Source: CAYOLL01 sp964404765 [NCBI: uncultured Gemmatimonadota bacterium]
GTDB taxonomy: Bacteria > 4572-55
DNA: 34,553 bases
NCBI GenBank assembly: GCA_964404765.1
Contig: CAYOLL010000056.1
Span: forward strand, 1 to 34,553
Direction: 5' to 3'
The translations under genes were made by a program, and so were the position numbers. Positions 24,323 through 31,755 of the stretch are shown here, one piece after another. The first letter of the stretch is position 1. Each line of letters opens with the position of its first letter. The notes under the pieces are model-generated. The model was not told the origin of the DNA. It ran no database searches and was given only the letters and a program-made list of their open reading frames with translations.

Positions 24323-25207
24323 TCATTTTAAAAAATCTTCGAACCTGGCGCACAGCCCTTCGAATTCGGTAATGGGCAATTCTTTTTTGGCAAACTTGAC
24401 TTCGTCACACTTTTCCAGAATCGTGATGAACAGCTCAATTGTACCGGCTTCGGCGCCATTTCGTTTTAGCGCTTCGCGTAGTTCGGGTGTGGGTACGCTG
24501 GCCGCTTGAATCTGCAAGCCTTCGCGAATATAGGTTCGAACGGCTTTGGCCAACGCCTCACATTTGGCGGCGACATTCGCCGGGTCCGTCCGGCTAAGCT
24601 GCTGTTTCAGATCTTCCAAAACAGTTTCCGCCGGCGATTTTACTATAACTTGATTCAACTCGGCTGTGGCTTTGACTTGCTGCCGGCGATACCAGAAAAT
24701 GGAAGCGCCCAAAAGCAGCAAAAAAATGCTCAGCCCGATGACGGCCACGGTCATCGTAAGCTTGCCTTCCTTTTTGATAACCGGCTCGGTGACTTTCAGC
24801 TCGATACGCTGCGTCTGCAAGGTGGATTGGGTGCTATCGGCAAAATTGCTGTACACCAGGCGCATCGGTTCTACATAGGCCATGCCTATCGTGCTCGGTT
24901 TAAGCTGAAATATATACTCCTTTATTGTTTTTTGAACGCCGCCCTCAGCCGCAACCCGGCTGGTGGAGCCGCTGCCCGCTACGGTCAGGTTGTTCAGCTT
25001 GGGCTGGGTAATTTCATCCACGTCAAAGAGATTGGCCGGACCGTCCCATTGCAGCACGATCTTGAGCGTGGCGGTTTGATTTTGCGGTATGGTGGCAGGA
25101 TCAATTTGGGCGAAAATCTGAATGTTATGGCTCTGTGCAAAAGCAACACCGCTTAGATTTGCCAATAAAAATAGGATGACGCTCAACAATAAGGCACGAT
25201 ATTTCAC
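24323..25207 (-). CDS. BatD-like membrane protein
   Basis: 294 aa. A signal peptide (residues 1-24) is followed by a beta-sandwich region (~28-142) with the BatD-like start IFAQIDPATIPQNQTATLKI and ends at EPVIKKEGK. One transmembrane helix spans ~152-172 (LTMTVAVIGLSIFLLLLGAS), and a cytoplasmic helical region (~180-294) follows. BatD proteins usually have two or more sandwich domains and are encoded beside MoxR ATPase and BatA/BatB von Willebrand proteins. None of these is nearby, so it is a short, orphan member. The role in the family (envelope stress or aerotolerance) is only partly established. Confidence 0.75.
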   Translation of the reverse strand: MKYRALLLSVILFLLANLSGVAFAQSHNIQIFAQIDPATIPQNQTATLKIVLQWDGPANLFDVDEITQPKLNNLTVAGSGSTSRVAAEGGVQKTIKEYIFQLKPSTIGMAYVEPMRLVYSNFADSTQSTLQTQRIELKVTEPVIKKEGKLTMTVAVIGLSIFLLLLGASIFWYRRQQVKATAELNQVIVKSPAETVLEDLKQQLSRTDPANVAAKCEALAKAVRTYIREGLQIQAASVPTPELREALKRNGAEAGTIELFITILEKCDEVKFAKKELPITEFEGLCARFEDFLK

Positions 25208-25384
25208 GGAACTAACTCCTTTTACAATCAGGTAGTATCAAGGTTGTAGATGTGGGGGGAACTTACCCAAAAGCAAAATTTCAGTTCCCGTAAAAATGGC
25301 AAAAATGTTCCGGTCACAGCGCAGCAGCCTAAATCCGTAATATAGACGCCACGGGTAAATTGCCGGGTTAGCGCAAATTTAAAG

Positions 25385-25414
25385 TTGCTGAAATCATTAT
25401 CGGGCTGTTATAAT
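25385..25414 (+). promoter_or_regulatory. Candidate sigma-70-type promoter of rel
   Basis: TTGCTG (25385-25390) and a perfect TATAAT (25409-25414) with an 18-bp spacer. A start about seven nt later would give a leader of roughly 170 nt that contains the 25439-25506 hairpin. Confidence 0.55.
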
Positions 25415-25438
25415 ATTAAGAAATATAGGGACGAGTGG

Positions 25439-25506
25439 AGAAATGTCATTTTTCAAGAGTTTATCGCTCATCTTCAAACACTTACGCATTCAAAAATGAC
25501 ATTTCT
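25439..25506 (+). repeat. Perfect 15-bp inverted repeat in the rel leader
   Basis: AGAAATGTCATTTTT (25439-25453) and AAAAATGACATTTCT (25492-25506) pair perfectly around a 38-nt loop. The stem is A/U-rich; the words AGAAATGTCAT also occur in the asnB-side hairpin at 12272-12282, so it may be a dispersed element or a regulatory stem. Confidence 0.8.
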
Positions 25507-25589
25507 TGGACCTTAGCACACCCCCTATAAGCAGTCGCTAATGGGATTAGACGGAATGCCAATCCAAAACTCTAAACGAGGTTAAGTTT

Positions 25590-27986
25590 ATGAAGGAACC
25601 TGACAAACAAGGCTTTTTAAACCAGGTGCAGGCATTAGATCCACGGCTCCGACTCTCGACCATTGAACGAGCCTACGATTTGGTGGAAATCAAGCATCGG
25701 GAACAGAAGCGCAAATCCGGCGAAGCCTACATTTGCCATTTGACGGAAGTGGCTTGTATTGTCGCCGGGATGCGGTTAGATACAACTTCTGTCACGGCGG
25801 CTTTATTACACGATGTGGTCGAAGATACGGATATGAGTGTGGACGAGCTGCGCCTGCAGTTTGGTCCGCAGGTCGCCCTGATCGTGGACGGGCTTAGCAA
25901 AATTTCGGACATGAAAGTCAAGATGTACAACGACAAGCGCTATGTTGCGCCCGAAAAGCTGTCGCCAAAAGCAGCCGAAGAAGAAACCACCGATAGCAAA
26001 ACACTCACCTATCAGGATAAACAGGCCAATTATATCCGCCGCTTGCTGGTTGCCGTTGCCGAAGACCCGCGCGTCATTTTCATCAAACTGGCCGACCGCT
26101 TGCACAATATGCGGACGCTGCAATTTCATGACGAGGAAAAACGTCGTCGCATCGCCCAGGAAACGCTGGATATTTATGCGCCGCTGGCCCATCGTTTTGG
26201 TTTGGCGGAAATGAAGTGGGAGCTGGAGGATATCTGTTTTAAATTTTTAAATCGGGATGAATACAGCTATATCAAATCGCAGTTGGAATTAAAACGGCCC
26301 CAACGCGAATTGCATGTGGCGGAAATTAAACAGCATGTGCAGGAAATGATGCTGCGGAATAAGATTGAGGGCGAAGTGGTTGGTCGTCCCAAACATATTT
26401 ATTCCATTCATAAAAAAATGAAGCGCAAGCATAAAAATTTTGCGGAATTAGAAGATTTATACGCAGTACGAATCATTATCGGCACGAAGAAAAGCTTTCT
26501 GCAGGATTACCTTGAAACAAACCACATCAAGGAAAAAAAAGACGTTCCGATTGAGATATTAAACGAGATCAAACTGCGTGACGATGAGCGGGCGCAATTG
26601 GAAAAAAATCAGATATATCTGCTTTTGGGGCATATTCATAGCACGTTTGATCCAATTTCGGGGGCGTTTGACGATTACGTCGCGCAGCCCAAGCAGAACG
26701 GTTACCAATCGCTGCACACAACCGTAATGGGGCTGCATGGCAAAATTGAAATTCAAATCCGCAGCTATGATATGCACCGCATCGCCGAGATGGGGATTGC
26801 CGCCCATTGGCGTTACAAAGAAGGCGGCAATCAGGATAACTATTTTGACAAGCTCGTTCCGTGGGTGCGCGACTTGCTGCAAAACGCCGAATATGCCGAA
26901 AATGCTGAAGAATTTATCGAATTTCTAAAAGCGGATTTGATTACCCGGCGAATTGTAGTTTACACCCCCAAAGGCGATGCCCTGCATTTGCAGAATGAAA
27001 GCACGCCGCTGGATTTTGCCTTCGCCATCCATACGGAAGTCGGCAATCACTGTCGGGGCGCGCTGGTGAACGGGCAAATGGTGCACTTAAGTCATCGGCT
27101 CAAAAAAGGCGACAAAGTTGAGATTTTAACCGCCCCGACGGCTAAACCAAAAAAATCTTGGTTCGCTTGGATAGCCTCGGCCAAGGCCAAAGCCAAAATC
27201 CGCAAATCCTTGAACGATCAAGCCTATCAAACCAATGTCCAAATCGGCCGTAAGCGTTTGATGCAAGAGCTCAAGCATAAGCATGTGGACATTCCGTCTG
27301 AAAAAAAGCTGACCGAGATTGCCAAAAGCTACCATCATAAACTGCCCGACGATATGTTTGCCGCCATTGCGCTGAATCGGATTTCCTTAATCGCGATTCT
27401 GAAAAAACACTTTCCGCAAGCGATCATTGCCGACAAAAAACACGATGCCAGCCTGGACGAAAAACTTAAACAGGTCAAAGAGCAAAAACCGGTCGTTATT
27501 GACGGCATCAGCCGGATGGAAATACGTATGGCTTCCTGTTGCAACCCCAAGACCGGTGACGACGTCATCGGCTATATTACGCGGACCAAGGGCGTCTCCG
27601 TCCATCTTAAAAAGTGCCCCAATATTCTGGACCTTTACCAGACCAATCCGGAACGCCTGATGAACTTGAACTGGGGCGAAAAAGCACGTCCCAACCGTAT
27701 CTTACGCAAGGTTTATCGGCCACAAATCCATGTGGAGGGCAAAGCGATATTTGGCATGCTAAACTTGGTTACACAGGCTATTGCTTCCGTCCACATTGAT
27801 ATTTATGAAAATAAGACCACACCCAAAGCCGGTAAATTTAAAGGTGATTTCGTGCTGGATCTGCAGGATCTGACTAAAGTTCCGGACGTCATCCAGACAG
27901 TCCGCCAGATCGAAGGCATCGAAAAAGTGAAGTGGATCAACGAGCTCAAACCGCCGGTCGCATCAAAAAGTAGAAAAAGCGCCTGA
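25590..27986 (+). CDS. Bifunctional (p)ppGpp synthetase/hydrolase, Rel/SpoT family
   Basis: 798 aa with GAGGT upstream of the ATG. Domains in order: HD hydrolase (~25-200) with HDVVED (H74, D75, E78, D79) and KLADRLHNMRTL (166-177); synthetase (~262-410) with GRPKHIYSIHKKM (265-277), GYQSLHTTVMG (371-381) and EIQIRS (387-392); TGS (~450-515); a Cys-containing region (SCCNPKTGDD, KKC); and a C-terminal ACT (~715-790). Both catalytic halves keep their key residues, so it should make and degrade (p)ppGpp in response to amino-acid starvation on the ribosome. Two insertions stand out: ~106-145 in the HD domain and ~301-340 in the synthetase domain, each about 30 residues longer than in usual Rel. 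The 3' end is copied by a mobile element (see 27990-28130). Confidence 0.95.
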   Translation: MKEPDKQGFLNQVQALDPRLRLSTIERAYDLVEIKHREQKRKSGEAYICHLTEVACIVAGMRLDTTSVTAALLHDVVEDTDMSVDELRLQFGPQVALIVDGLSKISDMKVKMYNDKRYVAPEKLSPKAAEEETTDSKTLTYQDKQANYIRRLLVAVAEDPRVIFIKLADRLHNMRTLQFHDEEKRRRIAQETLDIYAPLAHRFGLAEMKWELEDICFKFLNRDEYSYIKSQLELKRPQRELHVAEIKQHVQEMMLRNKIEGEVVGRPKHIYSIHKKMKRKHKNFAELEDLYAVRIIIGTKKSFLQDYLETNHIKEKKDVPIEILNEIKLRDDERAQLEKNQIYLLLGHIHSTFDPISGAFDDYVAQPKQNGYQSLHTTVMGLHGKIEIQIRSYDMHRIAEMGIAAHWRYKEGGNQDNYFDKLVPWVRDLLQNAEYAENAEEFIEFLKADLITRRIVVYTPKGDALHLQNESTPLDFAFAIHTEVGNHCRGALVNGQMVHLSHRLKKGDKVEILTAPTAKPKKSWFAWIASAKAKAKIRKSLNDQAYQTNVQIGRKRLMQELKHKHVDIPSEKKLTEIAKSYHHKLPDDMFAAIALNRISLIAILKKHFPQAIIADKKHDASLDEKLKQVKEQKPVVIDGISRMEIRMASCCNPKTGDDVIGYITRTKGVSVHLKKCPNILDLYQTNPERLMNLNWGEKARPNRILRKVYRPQIHVEGKAIFGMLNLVTQAIASVHIDIYENKTTPKAGKFKGDFVLDLQDLTKVPDVIQTVRQIEGIEKVKWINELKPPVASKSRKSA

Positions 27987-28146
27987 TTCTGTACTAGTCA
28001 ACGACCTTTAGAACACTTTTTGTCGGTGTCATTCCGGTATGTTTTTAACCGGAATCTTCTTTCAGGCAAACAAGATGCCGGATAAAAGCATTCCGGCATG
28101 ACAAATGTGTGAAAGGTTATTGACCAGCACAAAAAGCGCCTGATTC
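27974..28146. mobile_element. MITE-like element inserted at the 3' end of rel
   Basis: The direct repeats AAAAAGCGCCTGATTC at 27974-27989 and 28131-28146 flank a 141-bp insert. The left copy contains the last codons and TGA of rel. The insert's ends, 27991-28009 (GTACTAGTCAACGACCTTT) and 28112-28130 (reverse complement GTGCTGGTCAATAACCTTT), are inverted with 15 of 19 matches, all differences being transitions. Inside are TTCCGG/CCGGAA and CCGGCAT/ATGCCGG stems. No coding capacity, so movement would need a transposase elsewhere. Confidence 0.8.
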
Positions 28147-28188
28147 GCCGAGAATCCTCCATCCGTCTCAAATGAAAGAATTGGATCT

Positions 28189-31044
28189 ATGTCCCATCCT
28201 TATCGACAAGAAGTTTTAAACGTGATCCTGGCCCAATTGCTGCAAGAACGGGGCACGGTCTCTGCCCCGGAACGGATTCAGCAATACGCCGAAAAAGGGC
28301 GCGGCATGCCCGATGTCATTGTCTACTACAACGGCTTGCGCACCGTGATCGAAGGCGAAGTGGCCGATCAGCCCCAGGCGCACCAAAAAGCGCTGGCTTC
28401 CGCCTACAAACGCTTGACGCAGGGCATCGCCCACATCAGCGTGGCTGTAGTTTATCCGGCAAGTCTGCGCGAGGTAGATTTTGCCGAACTCAGCGGCGCT
28501 ATGGCCAACGCCGAGTTGGAAATTGCCATTGTGTCCGAAGCCGGCGAATCCGGCTATGCCAAAGGCACGGTAGATTATCTGCAAAGCGCGCTGCGCCATG
28601 TGTTTCAGCAATTGATTCAGGAAGATGTGGTGCAACAGGCGGTTCTGACCATTGATGCTGCGGTTTCCGAGTTTGCGCAGTTGATTGCGGATAAAAAAGG
28701 GATTGTCGGCCGGATGACCGTTAGTTTAGGCATCAAGGAAGTTCCCGATAAAAAAGGCGACGCTAATCTTAAAATCGCCAAGATTAGCGGTTTGGTTTTG
28801 CTGAATGCGATGATTTTTCATCAGGTTCTATCTGGTTCCGACGCTAAAATCGTTTCGCTTAATAAATTGGTAGGTCAATCTGACATTGCTTTTCAGCTTG
28901 CTGAGAATTGGCAATATATCATTTCGCATATTGATTATTTTTCAGTATTTCATATTGCCAGAGAAATTTTAACCGATGTAACAACCACTCAAAGCATCGT
29001 AAGCGCCCTAAAGACTTTGGCTAAAACAGCATCGGAAATTATTGCTAAAAATTTGGTACAACATGATTTAATGGGTCGCATTTATCATCGCTTATTGGTA
29101 GACGCCAAATATTTGGGCACCTACTACACCAGCATTCCGGCGGCCACATTGCTGCTTAAGCTGGCGTTGTCGCCCCGAAACTGGCCTACGGACTGGCACG
29201 ATCCGACGCAGGTCGGCAAATTGCGCGTTTCGGATCTGTCATGCGGCACCGGCACCCTGCTCATGGCCGCCGCCGAAGTCATGACCGACAACTACATTGC
29301 CGCCGCCGCCGCCCGCGCCGCCCAACTGGAAATGAATGCTTTTCAAAAACGGCTGGTCGAAGAAGTCATTTACGGCTATGATGTCTTGCCGTCCGCCTTG
29401 CATCTCACCGCCTCTACGCTGGCTTTGCGCACCATCCAAATACCTTTCAAAAATATGAATTTGTTTTGTCTGCCATTGGGCGGAAAAGACCTGCGTTTGG
29501 GCAGCATCGAGTTTTTGGAAACACCGTTGATCGGTATTTCCCTGGACCTTTTTGGCGCTCATGCCCATGTTGAACAAATTGGCGTGGATAAAAAAGAAAC
29601 GATGAAACGGGAGAGCGGCGCACCCTTGCCCATGCTGGATTTGTGCGTGATGAATCCGCCTTTTACCCGCAGTGTGGGCGGCAATTTGTTATTTGGTTCG
29701 TCGCCGGAAAAAGAGCGCGAGGCCATGCAGGACAAGCTGAAAAAATGGATCGGCAAAAGCGAGATTATGGCCAATATAACGGCCGGTTTAGGCGCGATCT
29801 TTGTGGCCGTAGCCGACAAATACATCAAAAAAGATGGCCGGATCGCCCTGGTTTTGCCTAAAGCGTTGCTGTCCGGCGTGGCCTGGGAAAAGACGCGCCA
29901 ACTGCTGGCTAATAAATATCGGGTCGAATACATCGTGGTCAGCCACGACGCCGAGCGCTGGAATTTTTCCGAAAGCACGGATTTGAGCGAGACCTTGTTA
30001 GTCGCCAAGAAAATAAACGGCAATGGCGGCAGCGAAGACGACAAGCCGGTGACGATCATCAACCTGTGGCGCAATCCGGTGACGTCGTTTGAGTCGTTGG
30101 CCATTGCCCAGGCGGTCACCAAAACTCAACCGCCGGATTTGTTAACCGGGCAGGGCGCGCTCAATATCGGCACAAGCACGCAAAAATTGGCCGAAGCAAT
30201 TTGTCTGCCTTGGAAAGAGATGAAGGGCGATTTGGATTGGGGCAAGCCGACCGCTTTTGCGCAGGTGGATTTATTACGAATTGCGATGCAATTAGATGTC
30301 GGCAAATTGCTATTGCCCGGATTTGGTATTGTCGGCAAGATTGACCTTTGTAGCTTGAGCACTTTCGGCTCTTTGGGTCCCGACATTCGCGATATGCATG
30401 ACGGGTTCGAAAAAAGCACATCCGTCACAAGCTTTCCGGCCTTTTGGGGGCATGAAGCTAAAGCCGTTGAGACGATTCAGCAAACGCCAAATATGTATTT
30501 AAGCCCGTTGCATATAGCGAAGCCGCATCGTCACTTGCGCAAAACCGAGGATTTATGGCCACTTTCCGCAACTCTGCTATTAGCGGCAAAATTGCGCTTA
30601 AATACGCAACGAACAATCGCAATCAAACTTTCTGAAAGAGTTTTGGCAAGTTCATGGTGGACAATAACGCTTAAAGAAAACTTTGCATCCGATATCAATG
30701 AAAAAGTTTTATCTGTTTGGTTTAACTCATCGTTGGGATTCTTGTTAATGACCCGAAATCGTGTCGAAATTGAAGGCGCATGGATGAATTTCAAAAAACC
30801 ATTGTTATCCGCCATGCTGGTTTTAAACCTCAGCAAGTTGTCTGCCAAACAACTCAAAAAGCTGGCCAAAGTATACGACAAAGTCTGCACAAAAACACTT
30901 TCGCCCTTTCCGCAAATGGCCACCGACCCGGTGCGGGCGGAGATCGACAAGGCCGTGGCTGATGCCTTGGACCTGCCCGACTTTTCGATCCTGCGCGCGT
31001 TGCTGGCCCGCGAGCCGGTCGTGTGCATGAAACGAATCGGTTAA
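28189..31044 (+). CDS. Large adenine-type DNA methyltransferase with possible N-terminal nuclease domain (type IIG-like)
   Basis: 951 aa. The N-terminal ~130 residues contain PDVIVYYNGLRTVIEGE (P41, D42, E55, E57), compatible with a PD-(D/E)XK nuclease although the terminal lysine is not obvious. After a helical linker come N6-adenine MTase motifs: motif X-like YYTSIPAA (312-319), SAM-binding motif I DLSCGTGTLL (349-358) and catalytic NPPF (489-492). The long C-terminal part (~640-951) probably includes the target recognition region. Single-chain enzymes of this form are typical of type IIG/III-L restriction-modification; no separate specificity or endonuclease gene is beside it. Alternatively it could be a pure MTase of a BREX/DISARM-like set, but no such partners are here. 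The ribosome site is weak. Confidence 0.8.
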   Translation: MSHPYRQEVLNVILAQLLQERGTVSAPERIQQYAEKGRGMPDVIVYYNGLRTVIEGEVADQPQAHQKALASAYKRLTQGIAHISVAVVYPASLREVDFAELSGAMANAELEIAIVSEAGESGYAKGTVDYLQSALRHVFQQLIQEDVVQQAVLTIDAAVSEFAQLIADKKGIVGRMTVSLGIKEVPDKKGDANLKIAKISGLVLLNAMIFHQVLSGSDAKIVSLNKLVGQSDIAFQLAENWQYIISHIDYFSVFHIAREILTDVTTTQSIVSALKTLAKTASEIIAKNLVQHDLMGRIYHRLLVDAKYLGTYYTSIPAATLLLKLALSPRNWPTDWHDPTQVGKLRVSDLSCGTGTLLMAAAEVMTDNYIAAAAARAAQLEMNAFQKRLVEEVIYGYDVLPSALHLTASTLALRTIQIPFKNMNLFCLPLGGKDLRLGSIEFLETPLIGISLDLFGAHAHVEQIGVDKKETMKRESGAPLPMLDLCVMNPPFTRSVGGNLLFGSSPEKEREAMQDKLKKWIGKSEIMANITAGLGAIFVAVADKYIKKDGRIALVLPKALLSGVAWEKTRQLLANKYRVEYIVVSHDAERWNFSESTDLSETLLVAKKINGNGGSEDDKPVTIINLWRNPVTSFESLAIAQAVTKTQPPDLLTGQGALNIGTSTQKLAEAICLPWKEMKGDLDWGKPTAFAQVDLLRIAMQLDVGKLLLPGFGIVGKIDLCSLSTFGSLGPDIRDMHDGFEKSTSVTSFPAFWGHEAKAVETIQQTPNMYLSPLHIAKPHRHLRKTEDLWPLSATLLLAAKLRLNTQRTIAIKLSERVLASSWWTITLKENFASDINEKVLSVWFNSSLGFLLMTRNRVEIEGAWMNFKKPLLSAMLVLNLSKLSAKQLKKLAKVYDKVCTKTLSPFPQMATDPVRAEIDKAVADALDLPDFSILRALLAREPVVCMKRIG

Positions 31045-31054
31045 ATACTTGTAG

Positions 31055-31074
31055 CGCGACTCACCTGAGTCGCG
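31055..31074. repeat. Stem-loop after the methyltransferase gene
   Basis: CGCGACTC-ACCT-GAGTCGCG is a perfect 8-bp hairpin 11 nt after the stop codon. It is preceded by TTGTAGC, the same lead-in that the minus-strand 86-bp units have before their stems (TTGTAGCTCAGATT). It lacks a T-run, so terminator function is unsure. Confidence 0.7.
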
Positions 31075-31131
31075 GCTTAACTTCACAACCCAACAAGTCG
31101 TGCTCCATTCACTAAACAAAGGATAGACAAA

Positions 31132-31755
31132 ATGACTTTTGAAAGCGAAGATTTTAAGAACGAATTGTGGCAAGCCGTTGCCGCCATCGAAAGCAAATCC
31201 CAGGTGGAAGCGGTCACGGTGATTAAACCGGAATCCGACCCGTACCGCGAGGCGGCGCTGTGGGCCGGACTGACGCTGGCCTGGCTCGTCAACACGGTGT
31301 ACACGTTTTTGCCCGCGGAATTCTATTACATCTACATTTATCTGGAAACGGTCGCTTGCTTTTTTGCAGCTTATTTTCTGATTCGATTTGTGCCGGCGCT
31401 GAAGCGGCGTTTGATTCCAAAAGCAAGGATGAAGCGGCAGGTCGAAGTCATGGCCCGGGCGATTTTTCAAAAGGGCGGCCTGCATCACACCAGCGCCAAA
31501 AGCGCCGTGTTGATCTATGTTTCCCTGCTCGAACAAAGCGTCTTTGTTCTGCCGGATCGCGGTCTGGAAAACGCCCTGTCGCCGGAAACCTGGCAGGAAC
31601 TCCGCGCCGGATTTCAAGGCATCTTTGCCGGCAGTGACCCGGCCGCGGCGTTGCTAACGCAACTGCAGCGCTGTCAGCCGGTCCTTCAAGCCGCCATGCC
31701 GCCCCTGCCCAATGATATTAACGAGCTGCCGGATCGGATTGAGATTGCGCTATGA
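31132..31755 (+). CDS. TPM-domain membrane protein
   Basis: 207 aa, AAGGAT upstream. Two transmembrane helices (~40-58 and ~63-88) come first, followed by a TPM (YgcG-like) domain (~100-190) with HHTSAKSAVLIYVSLLEQ and FVLPDRG, the pattern common to TPM proteins. The family includes the plant PSII repair phosphatase TLP18.3; the bacterial role is unknown. Usually the TPM domain precedes the helices; here the order is reversed. The stop overlaps the next ATG (ATGA, 31752-31755), so it is coupled to the Tim44-like gene. Confidence 0.85.
   Translation: MTFESEDFKNELWQAVAAIESKSQVEAVTVIKPESDPYREAALWAGLTLAWLVNTVYTFLPAEFYYIYIYLETVACFFAAYFLIRFVPALKRRLIPKARMKRQVEVMARAIFQKGGLHHTSAKSAVLIYVSLLEQSVFVLPDRGLENALSPETWQELRAGFQGIFAGSDPAAALLTQLQRCQPVLQAAMPPLPNDINELPDRIEIAL

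Larger units (their letters stand above)
25208..25589. other. 382-bp rel upstream/leader region
   Basis: Divergent gap between the BatD-like gene and rel. It holds a good sigma-70-like promoter candidate (25385-25414), a large leader hairpin (25439-25506) and nothing that looks coding. Confidence 0.7.

Noticed and set aside
30823-31617. 264-codon minus-strand ORF
   Set aside because: Spans the ends of two plus-strand genes and the gap between them, with no domain signal.
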